Below are positions 9,159 to 17,702 of a stretch of 64,000 nucleotides of DNA, piece by piece. The stretch comes from an uncultured Clostridium sp. (lineage in GTDB: Bacteria > Bacillota_I > Bacilli_A > Acholeplasmatales > Anaeroplasmataceae). The translations under genes were made by a program, and so were the position numbers. The stretch spans positions 1 through 64,000 of the forward strand of contig CAMNHY010000003.1 of assembly GCA_946540005.1 (NCBI GenBank). Reading direction: 5' to 3'. The notes below the pieces were generated by a model. That model was not told where the DNA came from and ran no database searches. It was given only the letters and a program-made list of their open reading frames with translations. The stretch's first letter is position 1, and every line of letters starts with the position of its first letter.

Positions 9159-11280
9159 AATTTACATAATCAAATATTTTATATTCGCCTCTAATATTAT
9201 CTAATACATAATCTTTATCAGGAAGTATATTACCTTTTACGATTTCAGTTGCGATAAATGTTTCAATATATTTTTGAATGAAACGTCTTATAGGTCTTGC
9301 ACCATAAGTTATATCAAATGCTTGAGACAAGATGTATTCTTTTAAAGAATCACTAAATGTTAAATGAATATTTTGATTTGCTAATCTTACATTTAATTCT
9401 TGTAACATCTTGTTAACAATTTTTAATTGTACATCTTTATTTAATGTGTTAAATACAATTATTTCATCAATTCTATTTAAGAATTCTGGTTTAAAATATC
9501 CACTATTTTTAACCATGTTAATTACTTCATCTTTATTGTTATTTTTAAGAAGAAGATCTGAGCCTAAATTAGATGTCATTATAATTATTGTATTCTTAAA
9601 ATTAACTACTTTACCTTGACCGTCAGTTAATCTACCATCATCAAGTATTTGTAACAATACATTGAACACATCTCTATGTGCCTTTTCAATTTCATCAAAT
9701 AGAATTATACAATAAGGATTACGTCTTACAGCTTCAGTTAATTGACCACCCTCATCATATCCTACATAACCAGGAGGTGCTCCAATTAAACGAGCGACTG
9801 AATGAGACTCCATATATTCAGACATATCGATACGTACAATATGCTTTTCTGAATCAAATAATTGGCTTGCAAGTGCTTTAGCTAATTCAGTTTTACCTAC
9901 ACCAGTAGGTCCTAGGAACATAAATGAACCAATTGGTCTATTTTCATCATTTATACCAGCTCTTTGTCTAATAATTGCGTCAGCTACTTCGGTAATTGCT
10001 TCATCTTGACCAATTACTCTTTCTTTTAGACGCTCACTTAAATTAAGAACTTTTTCCTTTTCACCTTCAACTAGCTTTGAAACAGGAATATTTGTCCATT
10101 TTGATATTATTTGTGCAATATCATTTTCAGATACAGTTTCTGATAACATTTTATTTTCTTTATTTGCGTTTTCAAATTCATTGATTTCTTTTTCAAGTTC
10201 TGGAATAACTTGATATTGTAATTCAGAAGCTTTCTTATAATCACCAGAAGAATAAGCAGTTTCTAGTTCATGTTTTTTCTCATTATATAGATTCTTTTTA
10301 GCTTTAAATTCTTCAAGTTCTTTTTTTTCTTTTTTCCATTCAGTTTTTAATTTTTCATCTTTTTCTTCTAAAGTTTGTAGTTCTGAATTTAGTTCATCCA
10401 TTCTTTTTAAAGAAATAGAATCAGTTTCATTTTTTAAAGAAATTTGTTCAATTTTAATTTGTGTGATTCTACGTTCAATATTATCTAATTCTACAGGCAT
10501 GCTATCTAAATCTAGTCTAACAGAAGCACAAGCTTCATCGATTAAATCTATAGCCTTATCTGGTAAAAATCTTTCAGTAATATATCTATTTGATAATACT
10601 GCTGCAGAAACTAAGGCGTTATCTTTAATATGAACACCATGATGTGCTTCAAAAGATTCTTTTATTCCACGAAGAATAGAAATAGTATCTTCAACTGTAG
10701 GTTCACTAATTAAAACCTTTTGGAATCTTCTTTCTAGTGCTTGATCCTTTTCAATATATTTTTTATATTCATTAAGAGTAGTAGCACCTATACAATGTAA
10801 ATCTCCACGAGCTAGCATTGGCTTTAAAATATTACCTGCATCCATTGCACCATCAGTTTTACCTGCTCCTACAATAAGATGTATTTCGTCAATGAATAGG
10901 ATAATTTGTCCATCTGATTTAGCAATTTTATTTAATACCGCTTTTAATCTTTGCTCAAATTCTCCTCTAAACATTGCACCTGCGACAAGAGAAGCCATAT
11001 CCAATTCAAATATTTCTTTATTTTTTAATGAATCAGGTACATCTCCTGAGACAATACGGCGTGCTAATCCTTCAATAACAGCAGTTTTACCTACACCAGG
11101 TTCACCAATTAGTACAGGATTATTTTTAGTTTTTCTAGATAATATCTTAATGATACGTCTAATTTCTTCATCTCTACCAATAACAGGATCTATTTTTCCT
11201 GCTTTTGCTAGATCGACAAGATTTCTTCCAAATTTCTCTAAAATATTTTCATCATTTTCGTAATTTGGTTGTTGCATCAT
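9157..11280 (-). CDS. clpB: ClpB disaggregase lacking the N-terminal domain
   Basis: The product is about 707 residues. Walker A of the first AAA+ ring is GEPGVGKT at 59-66, and the second reads GPTGVGKTE. The coiled-coil middle domain between them marks ClpB, not ClpC or ClpE. It works with DnaK to pull apart protein aggregates. The usual N-domain of about 150 residues is absent, as in mycoplasma ClpB. I chose the ATG at 11280 because AAAGG lies 10 bases upstream; the frame stays open to 11331, but that part carries the promoter. A CIRCE operator overlaps the promoter, so HrcA repression and heat-shock induction are expected. Confidence 0.93.
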   Translation of the reverse strand: MMQQPNYENDENILEKFGRNLVDLAKAGKIDPVIGRDEEIRRIIKILSRKTKNNPVLIGEPGVGKTAVIEGLARRIVSGDVPDSLKNKEIFELDMASLVAGAMFRGEFEQRLKAVLNKIAKSDGQIILFIDEIHLIVGAGKTDGAMDAGNILKPMLARGDLHCIGATTLNEYKKYIEKDQALERRFQKVLISEPTVEDTISILRGIKESFEAHHGVHIKDNALVSAAVLSNRYITERFLPDKAIDLIDEACASVRLDLDSMPVELDNIERRITQIKIEQISLKNETDSISLKRMDELNSELQTLEEKDEKLKTEWKKEKKELEEFKAKKNLYNEKKHELETAYSSGDYKKASELQYQVIPELEKEINEFENANKENKMLSETVSENDIAQIISKWTNIPVSKLVEGEKEKVLNLSERLKERVIGQDEAITEVADAIIRQRAGINDENRPIGSFMFLGPTGVGKTELAKALASQLFDSEKHIVRIDMSEYMESHSVARLIGAPPGYVGYDEGGQLTEAVRRNPYCIILFDEIEKAHRDVFNVLLQILDDGRLTDGQGKVVNFKNTIIIMTSNLGSDLLLKNNNKDEVINMVKNSGYFKPEFLNRIDEIIVFNTLNKDVQLKIVNKMLQELNVRLANQNIHLTFSDSLKEYILSQAFDITYGARPIRRFIQKYIETFIATEIVKGNILPDKDYVLDNIRGEYKIFDYVN

Positions 11281-11320
11281 AAACATCATCCTTTCCGGAA
11301 GTAATTTTCCTTCCAATCTA

Positions 11321-11348
11321 ATTATAGTCAAATTATTGGCACTGTCAA
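11321..11348 (-). promoter_or_regulatory. Promoter of clpB
   Basis: On the minus strand, TTGACA (11343-11348) and TATAAT (11321-11326) are spaced by 16 bases. The -35 lies inside the CIRCE palindrome. Confidence 0.8.
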
Positions 11349-11362
11349 TAGTAGAGTGCCAA
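11336..11362. promoter_or_regulatory. CIRCE element (HrcA operator) of clpB
   Basis: TTGGCACTG, nine bases, then GAGTGCCAA. This is the CIRCE layout (consensus TTAGCACTC-N9-GAGTGCTAA) with a matched A-to-G/T-to-C change in the arms. It overlaps the clpB -35 box, so bound HrcA would block RNA polymerase. Confidence 0.85.
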
Positions 11363-11386
11363 TAAAATGATATTTTGTAAATACTG

Positions 11387-11415
11387 TTGACTTTGAAAAT
11401 AAAAAAATATATAAT
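11387..11415 (+). promoter_or_regulatory. Promoter of metal-binding lipoprotein gene
   Basis: TTGACT (11387-11392), 17 bases, TATAAT (11410-11415). This is a near-consensus sigma-A promoter facing away from clpB. Confidence 0.82.
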
Positions 11416-11421
11416 TGCAAA

Positions 11422-11436
11422 TGCAAATTATTCGCA
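11422..11436. promoter_or_regulatory. Candidate Fur-family (Zur/PerR/Fur) operator
   Basis: TGCAAAT-T-ATTCGCA is a 7-1-7 inverted repeat with one mismatch, placed just after the -10 box, where a repressor would block initiation. Fur-family boxes such as TGATAATnATTATCA have this layout. The metal is not shown by the sequence; zinc is most likely given the gene. Confidence 0.5.
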
Positions 11437-11448
11437 ATTGGAGGAAAT

Positions 11449-12303
11449 ATGAAATTTAAAAAAGTATTATTTAGTTTATTTATATTACCTTTATTATTTG
11501 TTACTAGCTGTACAAACAAAGGTAATGAAAAGAGTGTAATTACATCATTTTATGCTGTAAACGAATTTACAAAGGAATTAGTAAAAGATACTAATATTAA
11601 TGTATCTTGTCTTGTCAATGGTTTAGTTGAACCTCATGAATATGAACCAACCGCTAAACAAGTAACTAATATGACTAATGCTAATTTAGTCATTTTAAAC
11701 GGATTAGATTTTGAAGAGTTTTCAAAAAATTTAGAAAGTAACGATAAAATTAAAGATAAGATTTTATATGCATCTAAAGATATTGAACCAATTAAAATTG
11801 ATTCTAATATTGACCCACATACATTTGTATCTTTAAAAGAAGCATTAATAATGGTTACTAATATAAAGAATGGATTAATTAACGCGTTTGACGAAGATAC
11901 AGAAATTATTGAGAAGAATTATGATAATTATTATAATAGATTAAATGAATTAAATAATAGATTTGAGAAAGAACTATTAAAATTAAAAGATAGTACTATT
12001 ATTGTAGGACATGAAGCATTTAATTATTTTGGTAGAGACTATAATATTAATGCTAAGCCTTTATTAGGTCTTCATGAAGAAGAACCTTCTGCTAAAGCTT
12101 TAACTGATATTAAGAAATATATTCAAGATAATAATATTACTAAAATATATGGTGAACATTTTGAAGAAAATGAAAGTATAGAAAAGGTTGCAAAGGATTG
12201 TAATATTTCTGTTTCATATTTATATACTTGCGAAATGATGAATAATTCTAATTTAAGTTATATTGAATGCCAAGAAGAAAATTTAAAAACTTTAATTAAA
12301 TAA
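11449..12303 (+). CDS. Zinc/manganese ABC transporter substrate-binding lipoprotein (ZnuA/AdcA-like)
   Basis: The product has 284 residues. A signal peptide with lipobox VTSC puts the lipid on Cys21. The cluster A-I metal-binding protein pattern is clear, with ligand candidates His63 (EPHEYEP), His124 (DPHTF) and His188 (VGHEAFNYF), and a further GEHFEE at 236-240. The His-rich loop found in many ZnuA proteins is missing. No permease or ATPase gene lies nearby, so it must use transporter parts encoded elsewhere. A strong promoter and a Fur-family-like box precede it, and TTGGAGG sits before ATG. Confidence 0.85.
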   Translation: MKFKKVLFSLFILPLLFVTSCTNKGNEKSVITSFYAVNEFTKELVKDTNINVSCLVNGLVEPHEYEPTAKQVTNMTNANLVILNGLDFEEFSKNLESNDKIKDKILYASKDIEPIKIDSNIDPHTFVSLKEALIMVTNIKNGLINAFDEDTEIIEKNYDNYYNRLNELNNRFEKELLKLKDSTIIVGHEAFNYFGRDYNINAKPLLGLHEEEPSAKALTDIKKYIQDNNITKIYGEHFEENESIEKVAKDCNISVSYLYTCEMMNNSNLSYIECQEENLKTLIK

Positions 12304-12344
12304 ATATTTGTTATATAATAATCTTAATTTGAGGTGAAGGTTAT

Positions 12345-13829
12345 ATGATTTATATAGTAGGTGACTCAACTGTATCAGAATTTAATGAAGTTTATTTTTA
12401 TAAACGTTGCGGTTGGGGTTGTGAAATTGGTACTTATTTTAAAGGCCTTGAAATTAAAAATTTAGCAATGTCTGGAAGAAGTTCTTTAAGTTTTATTAAA
12501 GAGACTAATTACCAAGAATTTTTAAAGATAAAAGAAGGAGACTTCTTATTTATAGGATTTGGTCATAATGATGAAAAAGATGATGATCCTGATAGATTTA
12601 CTAGTGCTAATTTAGATATTAATACAAAAGGTTCATTTAAGTATACATTATTTAATTATTATATTAAAATTGCAAAAGAAAGAAAAGCTTATCCAATTTT
12701 ATGTACACCAATTGTTAGACTTGATAATACAAATGAATATGTTGGTAAAAATATTCATATAACTAAGAATGGTGATTATAGAAAGGCTATTATTGAATTA
12801 GCTAAAGAAGTAAATATTGATTATGTTGATTTAACATCTATATCTCTTGAGGTAGCTAAAAGATTAGGATATGAAAAATCATGTTTGATGCACGCTATCA
12901 CAAAGGGTAAGATTGATGAAAATAATAATTTAGTACCTGATATTAATTCAGTTGACCCAACACATATTAATACCTTAGGTGCAAAATACTTTGCATATTC
13001 TATCGCAAAAGAATTAAGTTTTACTAATAATCCTATTAAAAAATATATTGTTAATCCATTAATTAAACCTACATTTGATGATTTAGTTATGGATGAAGGA
13101 TATAAATTTGTTTCTTATATTGCACCTGATTTTGATGCATATAAGCCTAAAGAATGGTTTGATACAAAGTCAAAAACATATGTAGGTACAGCTTTTGGAG
13201 ATACAGGAAGAGGTACTTTTGATAGATCTAATGGATTTGTCGCAAAGGAATTTGAAAATAAATTTATTGTTGGACAAATTCTTAAGAATGAATCTGAATA
13301 TACTCCTCTTGGTAAGATATCTTTAAACAGTGAAGGTGTTGCGATTATTGGAAGAAAAATACCTTCAAATAAGAATTTTACTTTTGAAGCTTGTGCTAAA
13401 ATTATAGATTGTTCTCCTATTCCTCAAGCTGGTTTTGGAGTATCATTAAGAGATGATTTCTATCTTGATTTAAAAATTGCAGATAAAACAATTACTTCTA
13501 ATTATGTGGCAGCAGGTTTTGTTAGTGAAAAAGATAATTTAGTTATAAATTATAGTAGAGCTAATTCACAATTAGTTAAGACTGATAATAAAATTGAAGG
13601 AGAATTTCATAATAATTTAGAAGCTAAATTTATAATCAAGAGACTTGGTCAAGTTGTATATGTTACTACAATTTATGATAATGTAGAATATAAAAACACA
13701 TTTACTGATTTTGATTTTACTCAAATTGATAAATCAAATATTTATATTTCATTATTTGCAACAAGAAATACATTAGTAGAATTCAGTGAAATAAAGTTTA
13801 TAGATGAAGGAATTGCGCAAGAAGCGTAA
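12345..13829 (+). CDS. GDSL/SGNH-family esterase, rhamnogalacturonan acetylesterase-like
   Basis: The product has 494 residues. The first 225 form an SGNH hydrolase: VGDST with Ser8 as nucleophile, the GHND block at 73-76, and DPTH with Asp204 and His207. GHND in block III is typical of carbohydrate esterase family 12, which removes acetyl groups from pectin side regions. The C-terminal 270 residues are beta-rich and unassigned. No signal peptide is present, so the enzyme should act in the cytosol on imported fragments. A terminator hairpin overlaps the last codons. The pectin link is supported by GH28 and pectate lyase genes elsewhere in the window. Confidence 0.75.
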   Translation: MIYIVGDSTVSEFNEVYFYKRCGWGCEIGTYFKGLEIKNLAMSGRSSLSFIKETNYQEFLKIKEGDFLFIGFGHNDEKDDDPDRFTSANLDINTKGSFKYTLFNYYIKIAKERKAYPILCTPIVRLDNTNEYVGKNIHITKNGDYRKAIIELAKEVNIDYVDLTSISLEVAKRLGYEKSCLMHAITKGKIDENNNLVPDINSVDPTHINTLGAKYFAYSIAKELSFTNNPIKKYIVNPLIKPTFDDLVMDEGYKFVSYIAPDFDAYKPKEWFDTKSKTYVGTAFGDTGRGTFDRSNGFVAKEFENKFIVGQILKNESEYTPLGKISLNSEGVAIIGRKIPSNKNFTFEACAKIIDCSPIPQAGFGVSLRDDFYLDLKIADKTITSNYVAAGFVSEKDNLVINYSRANSQLVKTDNKIEGEFHNNLEAKFIIKRLGQVVYVTTIYDNVEYKNTFTDFDFTQIDKSNIYISLFATRNTLVEFSEIKFIDEGIAQEA

Positions 13830-13839
13830 TTCTTTTTTT
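13810..13839 (+). terminator. Intrinsic terminator overlapping the end of the esterase gene
   Basis: GAATTGCGC (13810-13818) pairs with GCGTAATTC (13824-13832), with one G-T pair, and seven T follow. The stop codon lies inside the stem. Confidence 0.82.
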
Positions 13840-13861
13840 AAAATAAAAATGGTTATATTTC

Positions 13862-13890
13862 TTGACTATATTTGTTAAATTAAGTATACT
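13862..13890 (+). promoter_or_regulatory. Promoter of lipoprotein gene
   Basis: TTGACT (13862-13867), 17 bases, TATACT (13885-13890). It lies inside the open frame upstream of ATG 13928 and so decides the start. Confidence 0.8.
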
Positions 13891-13927
13891 TTCTTCTTGG
13901 AAGATAATTTTCTTTCAAGAGGTATTT

Positions 13928-14761
13928 ATGAAAAAATTTTTAAAAACTATATTATTATCTGGGTTAGGCTTAGGGGTACTTGCTAGCTGTGGTGTAGAAA
14001 ACACATCAACTAGTACAACAAAAAATGATAAGATTGCAGAATCAAGTGAAAGCACATCACAAGCACCAACAATTCTTAATGTAGATTTTGATATTAAGAA
14101 AATGCCACTTGGTGATACATTAACTAATCTTTTACTAAATAATTACTCTGTTACAATTGATCGTGGACAATTTAGCGCTAGTAACTTATTAGTTAAAAAA
14201 TTAAATAAGAGTGCTGGTGTAGCATTTGTAGCAACTATTAAAAAAGGTAAAGAAGTTGCATATGTAGCTTATACAAATAACGAAGAAAGTGCTAATAAAT
14301 ATTTAGAACTTTATTCAATTAAAGGTTATAATCAAAAAGTTAACGGTAATGTTGCAATGTATTATAATTCTGATTTCAATTATTCAATGCTAGATGAATC
14401 AATAATTGTTGATAAAGAAGTAGAAAACTTAGGTATTAATTTATCAAATTATGTTTTAACTGGTAATTTAAGAGAATACTCAAATGTATCCATTGAAAGC
14501 TATGTTAATCCATATGAGATTCAACAAGCTATTAGTATAGGTAAAAATGGTTCTAATGGTTATGCGTTAAGATTTGAATCAAGCGCAAAAGCTAATGAAT
14601 TCTTTGAATATGCTAAGACTTTAGAAAAGTATGAATTATCAACTGAAGGAGAAAAGCCTAAGAAGATTACAATTGATACTAGACATGTAAAAGTTGAAGG
14701 TTGTGTTGTATATTGCTTAACTCCTGTTGCATACGATGATATGTTTACTCTTGTTAAGTAA
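13928..14761 (+). CDS. Lipoprotein of unknown function
   Basis: The product is about 277 residues. A signal peptide ends in VLASC with Cys21, followed by a short Ser/Thr-rich linker to about residue 50. I recognise no family in the rest. It contains a motif-like run YNSDFNYSMLDESIIVD and seems to consist of two similar alpha/beta halves (about 60-150 and 160-275). The longer frame from 13862 is excluded by the promoter. AAGAGG precedes ATG 13928. It lies directly before the methionine T-box but has its own promoter, so a link to transport is only a possibility. Confidence 0.7.
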   Translation: MKKFLKTILLSGLGLGVLASCGVENTSTSTTKNDKIAESSESTSQAPTILNVDFDIKKMPLGDTLTNLLLNNYSVTIDRGQFSASNLLVKKLNKSAGVAFVATIKKGKEVAYVAYTNNEESANKYLELYSIKGYNQKVNGNVAMYYNSDFNYSMLDESIIVDKEVENLGINLSNYVLTGNLREYSNVSIESYVNPYEIQQAISIGKNGSNGYALRFESSAKANEFFEYAKTLEKYELSTEGEKPKKITIDTRHVKVEGCVVYCLTPVAYDDMFTLVK

Positions 14762-14782
14762 TCGTTTTCATTAAAATTTATA

Positions 14783-14811
14783 TTGATTTATTGTAATAAG
14801 AATTATATAAT
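14783..14811 (+). promoter_or_regulatory. Promoter of the met T-box leader
   Basis: TTGATT (14783-14788), 17 bases, TATAAT (14806-14811). The transcript would begin near 14818. Confidence 0.8.
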
Positions 14812-14817
14812 TTCTAA

Positions 14818-15094
14818 TGTAAAAATTAATACCCATTCAAATTGACGTTGAAAAGAAGAGTAATTATTTGTACTTGCATAGAGAGTTTCCGGTTGGTGTA
14901 AGTGAAACGTAGGAGAAATAATGAACATGGTCTTGGAGTTGCAGTAGTGATATTTAGCTATTGACGGGTCTGCCCGTTATCGCAGTAGGAATTGTTAGAT
15001 TCTGAAAATAGGGGAATTATTATTTAATTCCTGAAAAAAGGTTGGTACCACGTGAACTTATAGTCTCGTCCTTTATTGGATGGGACTTTTTTTT
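14818..15094 (+). ncRNA. T-box leader, probably sensing uncharged tRNA-Met
   Basis: This fills the 366-base gap before metN. Stem I signs are the AGAGAG and GGTTGGTGTAA blocks (14880-14901). The specifier region reads GAACATGG with ATG at 14927-14929. The antiterminator bulge TGGTACCACG lies at 15043-15052. The terminator stem 15062-15071/15077-15086 is followed by eight T. Uncharged tRNA would pair with the T-box sequence and allow read-through into metNIQ. The codon ATG is chosen because the genes import methionine; the neighbouring reading CAT (His) cannot be fully excluded by eye. Confidence 0.92.
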
Positions 15095-15127
15095 ACATTT
15101 TAAAGCTATTAAGAAAGGAGAACTTAT

Positions 15128-16132
15128 ATGTCTAAGATTGAAATAAGAAAGGTATCTAAATCATATTTTTCTAGATTAGTTCTAAATAATGTATCATTGA
15201 AGGTAGAAGAGGGAGATATATATGGAGTACTAGGTTTATCTGGTGCTGGTAAATCTACTTTAGTTCGTTGTATCAATGGTCTTGAAAGATTTGAACAAGG
15301 TGAAATATATTTTAATGACCAATTATTATGTGATAAAGATAATAAGATTAGTCATGAAAATCAAAGAAAGATTCAAATGATTTTCCAACATTTTAACCTT
15401 TTACAACAAAGAAGCGTTTTAGGTAATGTTGAATTAGCTTTAGAAATAGCTAAGAAAGGTAATAAAGCTTATAGAAGAGAAAAGTCTATTGAAGCGCTAA
15501 AAAGAGTTGGATTAGAAGATAAAATGAATTATTATCCATCTCAATTATCTGGTGGTCAACAACAAAGAGTAGCGATAGCACGTGCATTAGTATTAGAACC
15601 TGAAGTTTTATTATCTGATGAATCAACAAGCGCACTTGATCCTGAAACTACTACATCAATTCTAGAATTATTAAAAAAATTAAATAAAGAATTAGGACTA
15701 ACAATTATTATGATTAGCCATCAAATGAATGTTATTGAACAAATTTGTAATAAAGTAGCAATCATTGATAAGGCACAAATAGTTGAAAATGGTTCATTAT
15801 CTGATGTGTTCTTAAATCCTCAAACAGATATTGCAAGAGGTTTAGTATTCTCAAATCATGTAAATACAAAGCTTAGTAAAGATAGAATTATAAGACTTTT
15901 ATTTAATGGTAATGCTGATGAACCAATTATCGCAAATCTTGTTCAATCTTGTAATATTTTAGTATCTGTTGTATATGCTGATAGTAAAGTAATTGATTCT
16001 AAAGTTTATGGTCAATTGGCTATTAAAATGCCTGAAAATGATAAAGATAGAATCAAAGTTGAAAAATATCTAAACTTACACCAAATAGCTTTTGAAGAAG
16101 TAAATATTAATTCTTTAGAGGAGGATAGATAG
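15128..16132 (+). CDS. metN: Methionine ABC transporter ATP-binding protein MetN
   Basis: The product has 334 residues. The ABC ATPase core shows Walker A GLSGAGKST (36-44), the signature LSGGQ (140-144) and Walker B LLSDE ending at Glu165. The extra 90 residues at the C-terminus are the NIL regulatory domain, which in MetN binds methionine and shuts down transport. This domain separates it from histidine or glutamine importers. AAAGGAG precedes the start. It heads metN-metI-metQ behind the T-box, with gaps of two and three bases. It acts on the inner face of the membrane. Confidence 0.95.
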   Translation: MSKIEIRKVSKSYFSRLVLNNVSLKVEEGDIYGVLGLSGAGKSTLVRCINGLERFEQGEIYFNDQLLCDKDNKISHENQRKIQMIFQHFNLLQQRSVLGNVELALEIAKKGNKAYRREKSIEALKRVGLEDKMNYYPSQLSGGQQQRVAIARALVLEPEVLLSDESTSALDPETTTSILELLKKLNKELGLTIIMISHQMNVIEQICNKVAIIDKAQIVENGSLSDVFLNPQTDIARGLVFSNHVNTKLSKDRIIRLLFNGNADEPIIANLVQSCNILVSVVYADSKVIDSKVYGQLAIKMPENDKDRIKVEKYLNLHQIAFEEVNINSLEEDR

Positions 16133-16134
16133 AA

Positions 16135-16791
16135 ATGAATTATTTAAACGCATTTATAGAAACATTTCTAGTTGTAGTAATATCTACATCTTTATCATAT
16201 TTAGTAGGTCTTCCTCTTGGTGTATTATTAAATATTTCATCAAAAGAAGGTATTAAGCCAAATAAATGGTTAAATAGAATACTTGGACTTATTATTAATG
16301 TATTAAGATCAATACCTTGTTTAATAATAATAGTTCTTGCATTACCTATTACAAGAGCTATATTTGGTAGAGGTACAGGTGCATGGTATATTATGATAAT
16401 TCCACTTTTCTTAACATCATTTGCATATGTAGCTCGTGTTGTAGAACAAAGTCTTTCTGAAGTAGATTTAGGTGTAATTGAGGCTGCTAAATCAATGGGC
16501 GCAACAAATATGCAAATAATTAAGAAAGTATTACTTCGTGAATCTCGTTCAAGCATTATTATGGGTCTTGCAGTAACATTAGTTTCAATTATAGGATATA
16601 CATCATTTGCATATGACTTTGCAGGTGGCGGATTAATTTCTGAAATATATAAGATTTATAGATATCATCCACAAGATTATTTAAAAGAAACTTCATTCTG
16701 GATAGCTTTAATTATGGTTATATTATTTGTCCAATTAATTCAACAAGGTGGACTTTTAATTGCTAAGAAATTAGATAAGAGGAGAAAATAA
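16135..16791 (+). CDS. metI: Methionine ABC transporter permease MetI
   Basis: The product has 218 residues with five or six membrane segments. The cytoplasmic EAA loop is visible as EAAKSMGATNMQIIKKVLL (about 120-138), which docks on MetN. Length and sequence match the D-methionine permease family. The ribosome site GAGGAGG lies inside the last codons of metN, two bases separate the genes, and metQ follows after three. Confidence 0.95.
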   Translation: MNYLNAFIETFLVVVISTSLSYLVGLPLGVLLNISSKEGIKPNKWLNRILGLIINVLRSIPCLIIIVLALPITRAIFGRGTGAWYIMIIPLFLTSFAYVARVVEQSLSEVDLGVIEAAKSMGATNMQIIKKVLLRESRSSIIMGLAVTLVSIIGYTSFAYDFAGGGLISEIYKIYRYHPQDYLKETSFWIALIMVILFVQLIQQGGLLIAKKLDKRRK

Positions 16792-16794
16792 ATT

Positions 16795-17664
16795 ATGAAA
16801 AAAGGATTATTATTTTTATTAGGTATAGGAGCAAGCTTTTTATCACTTACATCATGTAATAATAATGAGAAGACAATTAGAGTTTGTGCAAGTGAATTAC
16901 CACATGCAAAAATTTTAAATGAATCTGTAGCTCCAATTTTAAAGGAAAAAGGTTATAAGTTAGAAGTAAATGTATTAGATTGGACTGTACAAAATGCTTC
17001 AGTTGCATCACAAGATTATGATGCAAATTATTTCCAACATGAACCATATCTAGAGACATATAACTCTACTGTATCAGAATCAAACCAATTAACTATGGCT
17101 TGTAAGGTTCATTTTGAAAAATTATGTTTATATGCATCTGATACTAATAAAAAAGAAGTTAGTAATGGAGATAGTATCGAATTAGTTAATGATATATCAA
17201 ATGTAGAAAGAGCGTTATTATTGTTAGAAAGTAAAAATTATTTAACAATTAATGATAGCTGTTATGAAAATGTTAATGGTGTTAAGACTTTTAAAAACTT
17301 TGATACAACTAATCCAAATTCATGCGTAACATTTAATGAGGCTTATTCAAATTGTAAATTATATTGTTTAGCTGAAAGCCAATTAACTAATGCGCTAAAT
17401 GATTATAATTTTGGTATTATTCCAGGTAATTCAGCATTAACAGGACTTGGTGCTGATTATGCTAGTCGTATTGTATTTGGTGAAAATGTAGATGATGCTA
17501 CATTAACACTTCGTGCAAATGGTATTGCAGTTCGTAAAGATAAATTAAATAGTGAAAAGACTAAAGCTTTAGTAGAAGCTTTTGAAGATGTTAAAGTTAA
17601 AAACTATATTTCTACAACATTTGGAGAATCTGTTGTATATCATTTTATTAATTTATTGAAATAA
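16795..17664 (+). CDS. metQ: Methionine-binding lipoprotein MetQ
   Basis: The product has 289 residues. The signal peptide ends in SLTSC (Cys21). The NlpA/MetQ fold is seen in ASELPHAKIL, VLDWTVQNASVASQDYDANYFQHEPYL split over residues 56-84, and the conserved FGIIPGNSALTGLG region near 200. It captures methionine outside the cell and delivers it to MetI. It closes the T-box-controlled operon and is followed by a strong terminator. Confidence 0.94.
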   Translation: MKKGLLFLLGIGASFLSLTSCNNNEKTIRVCASELPHAKILNESVAPILKEKGYKLEVNVLDWTVQNASVASQDYDANYFQHEPYLETYNSTVSESNQLTMACKVHFEKLCLYASDTNKKEVSNGDSIELVNDISNVERALLLLESKNYLTINDSCYENVNGVKTFKNFDTTNPNSCVTFNEAYSNCKLYCLAESQLTNALNDYNFGIIPGNSALTGLGADYASRIVFGENVDDATLTLRANGIAVRKDKLNSEKTKALVEAFEDVKVKNYISTTFGESVVYHFINLLK

Positions 17665-17671
17665 TTTAAAA

Positions 17672-17701
17672 AACGTTCGCAAAATTATTGCGGACGTTTT
17701 T
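17672..17701. terminator. Bidirectional intrinsic terminator
   Basis: AACGTTCGCAA (17672-17682) pairs with TTGCGGACGTT (17688-17698) with one G-T pair, with A-rich and T-rich flanks. It is shared by metQ and the converging methyltransferase gene. Confidence 0.85.
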
Positions 17702-17702
17702 G

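Noticed and set aside
10892-11263. 123-codon plus-strand ORF inside clpB
   Set aside because: Antisense shadow; clpB motifs are intact in the other frame.
14761-14774. Second cre-like box (TGAAAACGATTACT on the minus strand)
   Set aside because: It misses the final consensus base and sits after a stop codon, upstream of the T-box promoter, where repression is less plausible.
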